NCBI GenBank assembly: GCA_028066055.1
Contig: JALCBY010000011.1
Coordinates: forward strand, 3,366-38,413
Reading direction: 5' to 3'
Origin: Hyphomicrobiaceae bacterium
GTDB lineage: Bacteria > Pseudomonadota > Alphaproteobacteria > Rhizobiales > Methyloligellaceae
DNA length: 35,048 nt
Positions 8,154 to 16,419 of the stretch are shown in pieces (the stretch's first letter is position 1; every line of letters begins with the position of its first letter). The notes beneath the pieces are model-generated. The model did not search any database and was not told the DNA's origin. It saw nothing but the letters and a program-made list of their open reading frames with translations. Position numbers and translations under genes: made by a program.

Positions 8154-8828
8154 TTAACCGTCACTACCATCCGTCTGTACCATACGGCGGTGTTCGACAA
8201 TGCACTGATTTACAATGATTTTCGTTCCGTCAAGTAGGGTGGTCATGTCGAAATGCGAACGCCTTGCGCCGGTCTTGTGGTGCGACGGTCCGGCAAACTG
8301 TGGAATGTGGATGAAGCCCGTTTGGCGCAGGCGGCCGCTCTCGCTGGACTGCAGCAGTGAAAGATAGAGCAACATGTTGCATAGGTAGCGGCCGGCATCC
8401 TGTGACGGGTTTGCCGGCAGGCCATGAGACTGGAGCGATTGCACCAGCTTTGCAGCCGGAACGTTTGAACGCAGAATCGGCGGGGTGTTCGAAACGAGCT
8501 GGGCTCTTCCGAATACTTTTCCGTCTACGTCGGCATGGGCGCCAGCACGGTTTCTGGCTCGTGTTTCAATCCGGAATCCGTCCGCACGCCGATGCACGCC
8601 GAAATGCAATGCAATGTGAGGATCGTAGACGGCGAGGTTGTTGGCGACGAATTCTTCGGCTGCCGTCCAACTTGTATCAACAATCTCGGTTCGAACCTCC
8701 ACGTTGTCCGCAACCGGGGAGAAATGTGTTTCGAATTGAGCGAGAAAGTCTCCGCTCAGATTTGTACGGACACCGGGGAAGGGACCAAATCCGGTAAGCA
8801 GAACTCTGATGGGCTCTCTGTCGCTCAT
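8154..8828 (-). CDS. Pyroglutamyl-peptidase I-like cysteine peptidase (family C15)
   Basis: The 224-residue protein has the family N-terminal motif LLTGFGPFPG at residues 10-19. It also has the three catalytic residues of pyrrolidone-carboxyl peptidases: Glu88 in RIETRA, Cys150 in DAGRYLC and His174 in FIHIPQF. The family removes N-terminal pyroglutamate from peptides in the cytoplasm. The segment after the first motif (VRTNLS) departs from the usual substrate-loop sequence, and C15 relatives in alphaproteobacteria are poorly characterised, so specificity is uncertain. It starts 22 bases after meaB ends and is probably co-transcribed with the mutase genes, for no obvious metabolic reason. Confidence 0.82.
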   Translation of the reverse strand: MSDREPIRVLLTGFGPFPGVRTNLSGDFLAQFETHFSPVADNVEVRTEIVDTSWTAAEEFVANNLAVYDPHIALHFGVHRRADGFRIETRARNRAGAHADVDGKVFGRAQLVSNTPPILRSNVPAAKLVQSLQSHGLPANPSQDAGRYLCNMLLYLSLLQSSESGRLRQTGFIHIPQFAGPSHHKTGARRSHFDMTTLLDGTKIIVNQCIVEHRRMVQTDGSDG

Positions 8829-8850
8829 TGGTTCGCCGGTGGGGAAGGGT

Positions 8851-9906
8851 TCACGTCTCCATCAGAGCCATGATTTCTTCGACAGCCAGCGCTGGCGTAA
8901 GTTTCCCCTCCCGCACATCTGACTCCAGTTTGGGCAAACTTTCCGCCACCTTCCGGTTGTTTCGAAGTGAGGCTTTCAGCCGATCCTCCAGCATATCATG
9001 CATCCAGTTCACCGCCTGAACCTGGCGGCGCTCCGCAAATTCGCCGGATGTGGTGAGTGTTTCACGGTGTTCTTCTATCCGCGTCCAGAGGGTATCGAGC
9101 CCGATATTCTCCTTGCCCGAAATTGTCACCACCGGTGGCGTCCAGTTGGGGCTCGTTGGCGTAATGATGTTGAGGGCCGCGCGGTAAATACTTGCCGCGG
9201 CATTCGCCCGCTCGACATTGTCGCCGTCCGCCTTGTTCACCGCGATCATGTCTGCGATCTCGACGATGCCTTTCTTGATGCCCTGCAGTTCATCGCCAGC
9301 GCCCGGCAACATCAACGCAAGAAAGAAATCGACCATTTCGGCCACCGCCGTTTCCGACTGTCCGACGCCGACGGTTTCCACAAGGATCACGTCATATCCT
9401 GCCGCCTCGCAAAGCGCCATGGTCTCGCGCGTCTTGCGGGTGACGCCGCCAAGCGTGCCCGAGGTGGGCGAGGGGCGGATGAAGGCGCTGTCATTTTGAG
9501 CAAGGCGTGGCATGCGGGTCTTGTCGCCGAGGACGGACCCGCCTGACCGTGTGGAGGACGGATCGACCGCCAGGACTGCGACCTTGTGTCCGTTGCCAGT
9601 CAGATTGGTGCCGAGTTGATCGATGGCCGTCGATTTGCCGACACCCGGGACTCCGGTGATGCCGACCCTGTAAGCCTTGCCGGTATCAGGCAACAGCGCC
9701 TGCAGCAGTTTCTGCGCGAGGGCGGCGTGCTCCCGCTTGGTGCTCTCGATCAGTGTGATGGCGCGGGCCAGCAGCACACGGTCGCCCGCACGCAGACCCT
9801 TCTCATAGTCTTTTAGCGTCGGGTCGCTGCGTCTTGTTTGCGTGGCGCACATGAATTTCGGGTTAGGGGGAGTCGCTGGCGATGACAAGAGGATTTGCGC
9901 ATGCAT
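8851..9906 (-). CDS. meaB: MeaB/ArgK-type G3E GTPase, methylmalonyl-CoA mutase chaperone
   Basis: This P-loop GTPase protects methylmalonyl-CoA mutase and gates loading of adenosylcobalamin. Visible motifs are Walker A GVPGVGKS (residues 85-92), the VDPSSTRSGGS switch region, the ETVGVGQSE segment and the NKAD guanine-specificity motif. The start at 9906 overlaps the stop of the upstream gene (TGATG), which suggests translational coupling. An internal ATG at 9852 (MCATQT) would give a more typical N-terminus and may be the real start. It is encoded with both mutase subunits, as expected. The old name ArgK (lysine/arginine transport ATPase) is a historical misassignment for this family. Confidence 0.95.
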   Translation of the reverse strand: MHAQILLSSPATPPNPKFMCATQTRRSDPTLKDYEKGLRAGDRVLLARAITLIESTKREHAALAQKLLQALLPDTGKAYRVGITGVPGVGKSTAIDQLGTNLTGNGHKVAVLAVDPSSTRSGGSVLGDKTRMPRLAQNDSAFIRPSPTSGTLGGVTRKTRETMALCEAAGYDVILVETVGVGQSETAVAEMVDFFLALMLPGAGDELQGIKKGIVEIADMIAVNKADGDNVERANAAASIYRAALNIITPTSPNWTPPVVTISGKENIGLDTLWTRIEEHRETLTTSGEFAERRQVQAVNWMHDMLEDRLKASLRNNRKVAESLPKLESDVREGKLTPALAVEEIMALMET

Positions 9907-10319
9907 CAGGGTGCACAGCAGAGGTCCATGGCGTTGAGGCGCGTCTCAAGGGTCCCGACATGCAGCTCGAGTTTGTGCCCGTCCGGGTCCAGAAAGTAAT
10001 GCGAGCGGCCTTCGCTGCGGTTGTCCTTCCAGACTCGCGCACCGGCCCTCGTGATGCGAGCGGCCAGTGCCTCGAACGCGTCGTTGTCCACATCGAAGGC
10101 CAGATGCGTGTAGTCCGAATGCGGTGACTGCCGGGTCGCCTCATCCGGTGACAGGCAGATCCAGAAATCGCCGGCTTCGAGATAGGCTCCGCCCGGCCAG
10201 CGCTTGCGCAACTCCAGACCGAGCACGTCGCGGTAAAAGTCGACCGCCGCGTCGAGATCGCTTACCGCCAGCGTGATGTGATTGACACCTTTGATCCTGG
10301 GAGTGTTGTCTTCGCTCAT
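9906..10319 (-). CDS. FosA-like glyoxalase/VOC metalloenzyme
   Basis: The 137-residue protein has the vicinal-oxygen-chelate fold and reads almost like fosfomycin glutathione transferase FosA. Metal ligands would be His14 (NHITLAV), His72 (DYTHLAF) and Glu118 (KLELHVG). The phosphonate and K+ loop residues are also present: Lys98, Arg101, Ser102, Ser106 and Tyr108 in WKDNRSEGRSHYF, plus Thr16 and Arg127. FosA adds glutathione to fosfomycin and inactivates it. The position between the mutase and meaB is where a methylmalonyl-CoA epimerase might be expected, but epimerases lack this loop. The native substrate is unknown, and many chromosomal FosA-like proteins may have other roles. It begins 10 bases after mutB ends. 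Confidence 0.82.
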   Translation of the reverse strand: MSEDNTPRIKGVNHITLAVSDLDAAVDFYRDVLGLELRKRWPGGAYLEAGDFWICLSPDEATRQSPHSDYTHLAFDVDNDAFEALAARITRAGARVWKDNRSEGRSHYFLDPDGHKLELHVGTLETRLNAMDLCCAP

Positions 10320-10328
10320 GGTGACACT

Positions 10329-12491
10329 CTACTCGGCAGCCTCGCTCGGCTTGAAGCCGAGTTGCGCGGAAAGTTTCTCCAGCAGATCGGCTGCAGCATC
10401 GGCAATAACCGTGCCGGGACCGAAGATGGCCTTGGCGCCGGCTGCATAGAGTTCGTCATAGTCCTGAGGCGGGATCACGCCACCCACGACGATCATGATG
10501 TCGCCCCGGCCCTGTTTCTCCAGTGCTTCGCGCAATTCGGGCACCAGCGTCAGGTGGCTTGCCGCCAGCGAGGATACGCCGATGATATGCACGTCGTTTT
10601 CGGTCGCCTGCCGGGCCGCCTCGTCCGGTGTCTGAAACAATGCCCCGATATCCACATCGAAGCCGAGATCGGCAAAGGCGGACGCGATGACCTTCTGGCC
10701 GCGGTCATGGCCGTCCTGGCCGACCTTGGCCACAAGGATACGTGGCCTGCGGCCTTCGTTTGCCACAAAATCCTCCACCAGTTCCTGAACCCGTGCCAGC
10801 GATTTCTGCATGGTTTCGATCTCTTCCCTGTAGACGCCGGTGATGGCCTTGATTTCCGCCTGATGACGCCCGAACACTTTTTCCATGGCATCGGACATTT
10901 CGCCGACGGTCGCCATGGCACGCGCCGCCTCGACGCAACCGGCCAGAAGATTGCCTTCGCCCGTTTCAGCGTTCCTGGTGAGCGCTTCAAGTGCGGCCTG
11001 GCATTTGGCTTCGTCACGCTCTTTGCGCAGCCGCGTCAGTTTTTCCTGCTGCTGGCGGCGGACCGCATGATTGTCGACCTTCAGGATCTCGATCTCGGCT
11101 TCATCCTCGGCCCGGAACTTGTTGACGCCAACGATGGTCTGACGTCCGGAGTCGATGCGGCCTTGAGTGCGTGCTGCCGCTTCCTCAATTTTCAGCTTCG
11201 GCAAGCCGGCTTCGATTGCCTTGGCCATGCCGCCGATGCCCTCAACCTCCTGAATATGCTCCCATGCCTTTTCGGCAAGGTCCGCGGTCAGCCGTTCCAC
11301 ATAGTAGCTTCCGCCCCACGGGTCGATGACCCGGGTCGTGCCGGATTCCTGCTGCAGGAGAAGCTGCGTATTGCGGGCGATGCGGGCGGAGAAATCGCTC
11401 GGCAGAGCCAGCGCCTCGTCGAGCGCATTGGTGTGCAGTGATTGCGTGTGGCCCTGTGTCGCCGCCATCGCCTCGACGCAGGTGCGCGTCACGTTGTTGA
11501 AGACGTCCTGTGCGGTCAGGCTCCAGCCCGAGGTCTGGCAGTGAGTACGCAGGCTGAGGGATCTTGGATCTTTCGGATTGAACCCGCTGATCATCTTTGC
11601 CCAGATCGCACGGGCCGCGCGCATCTTGGCGATCTCCATGAAGAAGTTCATGCCGATGGCCCAGAAGAAGGACAGCCGGGGCGCGAACCTGTCGATGTCC
11701 ATACCGGCGTCGATCCCGGCCCGGACATACTCAACGCCATCGGCGAGCGTGTAGGCAAGTTCAAGATCCGCCGTCGCTCCCGCCTCCTGCATGTGATAGC
11801 CGGAAATCGAGATGGAGTTGAATTTGGGCATGTTCGCCGAGGTGTAAGCGAAGATGTCGGAAATGATGCGCATCGAGGGGGCGGGCGGATAGATGTAGGT
11901 GTTGCGAACCATGAACTCCTTGAGAATGTCGTTCTGGATCGTGCCGGAAAGTTTCTCCGCCGGAACGCCCTGTTCCTCGCCCGCTACGATGTAAAGCGCG
12001 AGCACTGGCAGAACCGCCCCATTCATGGTCATCGATACGGAAATGCGATCGAGCGGAATACCATCGAACAGGGTGCGCATGTCGTAGATCGAGTCGATCG
12101 CGACCCCGGCCATGCCGACATCGCCCTGGACGCGGGGGTGATCGGAATCGTACCCACGGTGGGTGGCGAGATCGAAGGCAATCGAGATGCCCTGTTGGCC
12201 CGCGGCCAGATTGCGCCGGTAGAAGGCGTTGGACTCTTCAGCCGTCGAGAAACCCGCATACTGCCGGATGGTCCATGGCCGCTGTACATACATGGTCGGG
12301 TAGGGCCCGCGAATGTAAGGCGGCAGCCCGGGGCGGGTATCGAGGGCGTCCAGCCCTTCACGGTCCGCATCCGCATAGATGGACTTGATCGCGATCCCTT
12401 CCGGCGTGTCCTGGGACTCAACAGCGGGAACCGTCACAGCCGCAGCGTCGGCTTCGAACGCGACTTTCGTGAAATCAGGCAACTGGCTCAT
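10329..12491 (-). CDS. mutB: Methylmalonyl-CoA mutase, large (catalytic) subunit
   Basis: The 720-residue protein interconverts (R)-methylmalonyl-CoA and succinyl-CoA with adenosylcobalamin. The N-terminal TIM barrel carries the CoA-tunnel sequence [19 protein letters not shown]. The C-terminal cobalamin domain, from about residue 580, has the base-off motif DGHDRG with the axial histidine, followed by the GLF-type and GVSSLAASH segments. Length and domain order match the alpha subunit of heterodimeric mutases, and it pairs with the small subunit encoded 20 bases upstream. It serves propionyl-CoA catabolism or the ethylmalonyl-CoA pathway. No propionyl-CoA carboxylase gene is in the window. 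Confidence 0.97.
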   Translation of the reverse strand: MSQLPDFTKVAFEADAAAVTVPAVESQDTPEGIAIKSIYADADREGLDALDTRPGLPPYIRGPYPTMYVQRPWTIRQYAGFSTAEESNAFYRRNLAAGQQGISIAFDLATHRGYDSDHPRVQGDVGMAGVAIDSIYDMRTLFDGIPLDRISVSMTMNGAVLPVLALYIVAGEEQGVPAEKLSGTIQNDILKEFMVRNTYIYPPAPSMRIISDIFAYTSANMPKFNSISISGYHMQEAGATADLELAYTLADGVEYVRAGIDAGMDIDRFAPRLSFFWAIGMNFFMEIAKMRAARAIWAKMISGFNPKDPRSLSLRTHCQTSGWSLTAQDVFNNVTRTCVEAMAATQGHTQSLHTNALDEALALPSDFSARIARNTQLLLQQESGTTRVIDPWGGSYYVERLTADLAEKAWEHIQEVEGIGGMAKAIEAGLPKLKIEEAAARTQGRIDSGRQTIVGVNKFRAEDEAEIEILKVDNHAVRRQQQEKLTRLRKERDEAKCQAALEALTRNAETGEGNLLAGCVEAARAMATVGEMSDAMEKVFGRHQAEIKAITGVYREEIETMQKSLARVQELVEDFVANEGRRPRILVAKVGQDGHDRGQKVIASAFADLGFDVDIGALFQTPDEAARQATENDVHIIGVSSLAASHLTLVPELREALEKQGRGDIMIVVGGVIPPQDYDELYAAGAKAIFGPGTVIADAAADLLEKLSAQLGFKPSEAAE

Positions 12492-12511
12492 TTGTCCGGT
12501 TCCGGCGGACG

Positions 12512-14395
12512 TCAGGTCCGCTTCAGGCCAAGCACGTCTTGGGCTTCTTTCAGGGTTTCTATGATATCACAGCCTTGGTGAAGAAATCCGCCAACGCCGG
12601 CACTTTTGAGTTTTTCGCGCAGTTCGCCGGGTCGGCCCACGGAATAGATCAATTTCGCACCATTATTTTTGATTGATTCCAACACCTTAGGACTTTTTTC
12701 TCCATAGATATCGTCACTGGAGCAGAGGCAAGCGATCGGAAACGTGTTGGCATCGTATGCGACCGGATCGTCGACAGCTACGGTCTCGATCCCGCCTGCC
12801 GCGAAGAAGCTTTCGGCGTAGGTTGCGCGCGCTGCGAAATCGCTCGGACGCCCGAGGGTGACGAGCGCCACGCGAGGGCGATGCCCGTGCTTTTCAAGAT
12901 AATCATCGGACGACTGGCGCAGCCGTTCGAAGGGTTCGGCGGGGCGGCGCAGCGGAATGGGTTCTACGGTTACCGCCGGATCGTCGACGTCGTCGGGCAC
13001 AGCATGTGGCCCAGCATGCGGCAGTTCCTCAGCGAGATTAGGGAACGAACTGACGCCGGTCAGTTCAATTCCGCCATGGGCCACGTCCCGTGCCCGTTCC
13101 GCCGCGGTCTGGGCGATCATCTTCTGAACGAACCCCTTGGCGAGAGCCTCTGCCATGCCGCCCTGGCTTTCGATCTGCTGGAACAGGCTCCACGCTTTCC
13201 CGGCCAGTTCACGGGTGAAGTCTTCCACATACCAGCTCCCGCCTGCCGGATCGATGACCGCGCCGAGTGAGGACTCTTCCTGGAGGATGATCTGGATGTT
13301 GCGGGCGATCCGCCTGGCAAACGCATCGGGTTGCCCGTTCGCATAGGTGTAGGGAAGCACGGTGATCGATGTCGCGCTGCCGAGTGCTGCTGCGGCGGCA
13401 GCGATGGTCGTGCGCAGGATGTTCACCTGAGGGTCGAGACGTGAGAACATCCGGAACGATGTCATCGCGTGCAGACGCAAGCCGGGCAAGGCATCGCCTG
13501 CATCCGAGACTTCGGCAATGCGTGCGACCAGTGCGCGGGCGGCCCGCAGCTTCGCGACGTTCAGGAACATGTTCGCGTCGCAGGCAAGCGCAAACTCCAT
13601 CTGGACGAGACCATCGGCGGGAGAAAGTCCAGCACTCTCCAGCGCGCGCAGATAGCTAACCGTCGTCGCGCACAGGCATGCCAGTTCCTGCGCCTCGCTT
13701 GCACCGCCGCCGTGATAGGGGCGGGCGTCTACGGCAATTGCCGTGACCTGCGGCAGGCTTTCGTGGGTCTGTTTGGCCAGGTCTGCGGTTTCCCGCATTG
13801 CTTGATCTAGCGCGACAGGTAGGGCACCGGTTCGAGTTAAAACGCCAAGCGGATCGGCACCAAAGCCACCGACGGCGTCAGCATGCTTGATGCCGCGTTT
13901 GGCCCAGAGTTCGATCAGGTTGTTCGCCGCAGTTGCGGTCCCGTGTCCCGCTTCAAGCCAGATGCCTGCGAGATCGAGCGCGACATTCTCTAACGTTCGA
14001 TCGAGGTCGTCCACGCTGCCGATCTTGATGCCGGTCTGCCCCGGTGCCGCAATCTGGAGCGAAACGGCGCTGGCGCCGCCTTCCAGATCGCCAAGGATTG
14101 CGGCATTGGCATCGCCGGGATCCGGCTCGGCATAGAGCTGACGGATCTCCCAGGGGCGGTCCCCCGTCGTTGCCTGAAATCCTCGGACATAAGGCGCGGT
14201 ACCCGGCATGCCGCTTGGGTCTCGGGTGGGCTCATCCTCTCGCGTGTAAAGCGGCTTGAGCGTCAGGCCGTCATAGGTGTGCGACAGGAGCGCTTTGTCA
14301 AAATCGGCGCCTTTCAGCGCTTTGTCGACCAGAGCGCGCCAGTCGGCGTCGTCCGCCATGGGAAAATCACCGGCAAGGGACAATTTGCGGGCCAT
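12512..14395 (-). CDS. mutA: Methylmalonyl-CoA mutase, small (non-catalytic) subunit
   Basis: From ATG 14395 ([12 protein letters not shown]) the protein has 627 residues. That start lies 13 bases after the stop of the preceding gene. Longer in-frame starts up to 14584 would run back into that gene and are rejected. The N-terminal barrel resembles the catalytic subunit ([19 protein letters not shown]). The C-terminal flavodoxin-like domain lacks the DxHxxG cobalamin motif, reading [11 protein letters not shown] instead, as in the beta subunit of heterodimeric mutases. It supports the catalytic subunit structurally. Heterodimeric mutases occur in actinobacteria and several alphaproteobacteria such as Methylobacterium. 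Confidence 0.95.
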   Translation of the reverse strand: MARKLSLAGDFPMADDADWRALVDKALKGADFDKALLSHTYDGLTLKPLYTREDEPTRDPSGMPGTAPYVRGFQATTGDRPWEIRQLYAEPDPGDANAAILGDLEGGASAVSLQIAAPGQTGIKIGSVDDLDRTLENVALDLAGIWLEAGHGTATAANNLIELWAKRGIKHADAVGGFGADPLGVLTRTGALPVALDQAMRETADLAKQTHESLPQVTAIAVDARPYHGGGASEAQELACLCATTVSYLRALESAGLSPADGLVQMEFALACDANMFLNVAKLRAARALVARIAEVSDAGDALPGLRLHAMTSFRMFSRLDPQVNILRTTIAAAAAALGSATSITVLPYTYANGQPDAFARRIARNIQIILQEESSLGAVIDPAGGSWYVEDFTRELAGKAWSLFQQIESQGGMAEALAKGFVQKMIAQTAAERARDVAHGGIELTGVSSFPNLAEELPHAGPHAVPDDVDDPAVTVEPIPLRRPAEPFERLRQSSDDYLEKHGHRPRVALVTLGRPSDFAARATYAESFFAAGGIETVAVDDPVAYDANTFPIACLCSSDDIYGEKSPKVLESIKNNGAKLIYSVGRPGELREKLKSAGVGGFLHQGCDIIETLKEAQDVLGLKRT

Positions 14396-14408
14396 GCGCT
14401 CAGCCCGC

Positions 14409-15638
14409 CTAGCCGCGTTTGCGCTGCTGTCCGGCGGGCCGGTCCTCGTCTTCCCAGCCGACATAACCATCGCGGGTCTGCGGAAACTTTCTATCGAGGA
14501 TGCGGCTTGCCACGAGGTTTCGCAAAAGCTGCGCGGTGCCCCCGCCGATCGTGAACATCCGCGCATCGCGGACCATCCGTTCAAGCGGTAGGCGACGCGA
14601 GTAGCCCGGTGCGCCGTGGATTTGCAGTGCGTTATTCGTAACCGTGATCGCCGTTTCGGAGGCGAGGATCTTGGCCTGTGCCGCTAGCAGGGGATCGGGA
14701 AAGCCGTTCGTCCCCTCGCTGGAGGCCGCCTTGTGAACGAGCAGGCGCGCGGCTTCGAGCCCCGTTGCCATGTCGGCCAGCATCCATTGCAGACCCTGGA
14801 ATTCGCTGATGGGTCTTTTGAACTGATGTCTGGTCTGCGCGTAGTCCAACGCAATGTCGTAGGCGCCGGCAGCGATGCCGAGCGCGACGGTCGCAGCCCC
14901 GGTGCGCTGGCCGTTATACGCGTTCATGAGACCGGCGAAGCCGCGCCGGATGCCCTCGGGTGGAACAATCAGGCGATCGGCAGGCAGAACCATGTCGTGA
15001 AACTCGACCCGTGCCTCAGGGATGCCGCGCAGGCCCATCGTCGGTTCGCGGTCCGCGATCACCAGTCCGTCATCCTTGTCCTTCAGTGCGATGAAGGCGG
15101 CGATGCCCTTGTCGTCGCCTTCTTCGATGACGCGGGCAAAGATGAGATGCAGGCGCGATACGCCGCCCCCGGTGATCCAGTGTTTGGTGCCGTTGAGGAT
15201 GTAAGTGTCGCCCTTTTTCTCCGCGCACGTGGTCAGTTCGGTGAGGGCGCTTCCCGCATCGGGTTCGGTCATGCAGATGGCCGGCTTGTCACCTTCGAGC
15301 ACCATGTCTGCGGCGAGCTTTTTCTGCTCCTCCGAGCCATAGGCCATGATTGCACCAATCGCGCCCATGTTCGTTTCAACAACAATGCGGGCTGTGACCG
15401 CGCAGATTTTTGCCATCTCCTCGATGACCAGAACTGTATGCAGGTAAGTGAGATCCTGGCCGCCATAGGACTCTGGGACCGTCATGCCGGTGAAACCGGC
15501 CTTGGTCAGTTTTTCGACGATATCCCAAGGGTATTCCTGGCTTTCGTCGATCTCGGCGGCCCGGCTCACGAGTTCGGCCTCGGCGAAGGCGCGCGCGCGC
15601 AACTGCAGTTCTTTCTGGTCTTTGGTCAGCTCGAACAT
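14409..15638 (-). CDS. Acyl-CoA-dehydrogenase-fold protein, 3-sulfinopropanoyl-CoA desulfinase-like
   Basis: The 409-residue FAD protein lacks the catalytic glutamate of acyl-CoA dehydrogenases at both known positions. The helix-G site reads Gln244 (YNGQRTG) and the site before the C-terminal GT reads Gly366 (IGGGTAQ). These replacements, together with Arg84 in VTARIVVETN, are features I recall from Acd of Advenella mimigardefordensis, which releases sulfite from 3-sulfinopropanoyl-CoA to give propionyl-CoA. Long stretches also agree with that enzyme from memory, including YPWD near residue 37, GDKPAIC and FPQTRDGY. The numbering fits when translation starts at ATG 15638. A GTG at 15671 is less likely. 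It is the first gene of the mutase block, 13 bases ahead of mutA, so its product would enter the methylmalonyl-CoA route. It could have another non-oxidative role. Confidence 0.75.
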   Translation of the reverse strand: MFELTKDQKELQLRARAFAEAELVSRAAEIDESQEYPWDIVEKLTKAGFTGMTVPESYGGQDLTYLHTVLVIEEMAKICAVTARIVVETNMGAIGAIMAYGSEEQKKLAADMVLEGDKPAICMTEPDAGSALTELTTCAEKKGDTYILNGTKHWITGGGVSRLHLIFARVIEEGDDKGIAAFIALKDKDDGLVIADREPTMGLRGIPEARVEFHDMVLPADRLIVPPEGIRRGFAGLMNAYNGQRTGAATVALGIAAGAYDIALDYAQTRHQFKRPISEFQGLQWMLADMATGLEAARLLVHKAASSEGTNGFPDPLLAAQAKILASETAITVTNNALQIHGAPGYSRRLPLERMVRDARMFTIGGGTAQLLRNLVASRILDRKFPQTRDGYVGWEDEDRPAGQQRKRG

Positions 15639-15760
15639 TGTCTTCGTCCCGTGTCCAGTCGCAATACTCACCGAATTGTCCGCATAACTCCTATCATAAC
15701 CAATTTGCCACGGGCACCCGGCTCAAAGGTCGCGGGTTAACGATACTGACCCTGAAACAG

Positions 15761-15790
15761 AAAACGGCGGCTCTGACGAACCGCCGTTTT
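15761..15790. terminator. Bidirectional hairpin terminator
   Basis: A perfect 10-bp stem (AAAACGGCGG / CCGCCGTTTT) with a 10-base loop is flanked by A and T runs on both sides. It follows the DUF4332 gene on the minus strand and separates it from the desulfinase-mutase block. Confidence 0.85.
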
Positions 15791-15813
15791 ATGTCTCGCA
15801 CGAAAGGGTTTGC

Positions 15814-16221
15814 CTAGTAGGTCATGATCGGCTTGAGCTTCTTGGCGTGCGCGACCCAGCTTTTGACCTGCTTCGGTCCGGGGAGCTGACGGACAAGTTT
15901 TTTCTTCCCGTTGACGGTGACCATCGCCTCGTGGAGATTTTCAGGCTTGCGGTTGCGCAACTCCTTGACCGTATCCACGCCGGCGGCTTCCAGCAGCTCG
16001 GAATATTCCTCACCGACGCCGCGGATGCGCATGAGGTCTGCCATATTCGTCCACTTGAGGATCTGTTTTTCGGTGCAGCCGGATTCCTTCGCAAGGTCCC
16101 TGCGACCTTTCTTGGACGCGCCGCGGTCAAGCAGATGCTTTGTCTGAGAGACGCCAACCTTCTTAAGCATCTTTGTGTATTTGGGCCCTATGCCCTCAAT
16201 GTCGATAATCGGGTAACTCAT
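15814..16221 (-). CDS. DUF4332 helix-hairpin-helix protein
   Basis: The 135-residue protein has two helix-hairpin-helix-like halves: DIEGIGPKYTKMLKKVGV near residues 7-24, and MRIRGVGEEYSELLEAAGV near residues 64-82. The 'xxIxGIGPxY' pattern is typical of DUF4332. Such domains resemble DNA-binding HhH motifs of polymerases and topoisomerases, but the function of the family is unknown. The C-terminus is Lys-rich, and the protein has no signal peptide. A strong GAGGAGGAAGG ribosome site precedes the start, and a clean terminator follows, so it is probably monocistronic. Confidence 0.85.
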   Translation of the reverse strand: MSYPIIDIEGIGPKYTKMLKKVGVSQTKHLLDRGASKKGRRDLAKESGCTEKQILKWTNMADLMRIRGVGEEYSELLEAAGVDTVKELRNRKPENLHEAMVTVNGKKKLVRQLPGPKQVKSWVAHAKKLKPIMTY

Positions 16222-16419
16222 CTTCAGCCTTCCTCCTCATCACCCAAAAAAATCTTGAAAGTCACGGTCTTGTATACGCGCACCGGTTCGTGAACAAGGG
16301 TTAAGTTGTGGATGAAATCCGACCTCGCTTCACGCGTGTGAATGGCTTAGGAAATTGCCTTGTGCGAGGCGAGCCGGTAAGGGTATCGGCGTCTCGAAAT
16401 TCTGCACCAAGGGGCCGCC

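Noticed and set aside
8998-9546. Open frame on the plus strand opposite meaB
   Set aside because: It is antisense to a well-supported GTPase with all motifs. Its translation has no recognisable domain and reflects GC-rich codon periodicity.
9906-10319. Calling the VOC protein methylmalonyl-CoA epimerase because of its neighbours
   Set aside because: Its sequence carries the full FosA metal and phosphonate-loop residue set, which epimerases lack.
10278-12581. Two long adjoining plus-strand open frames opposite mutB
   Set aside because: The mutase on the minus strand is certain and the plus-strand products are unlike any protein family. They are typical mirror frames of high-GC genes.
12512-14584. 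Longer mutA reading from 14584
   Set aside because: The extra 63 residues overlap the end of the previous gene, look like its shadow, and are absent from the family's normal N-terminus.
14733-15740. 335-codon plus-strand frame opposite the desulfinase-like gene
   Set aside because: The minus-strand product has clear family similarity through its whole length. The plus-strand product does not.
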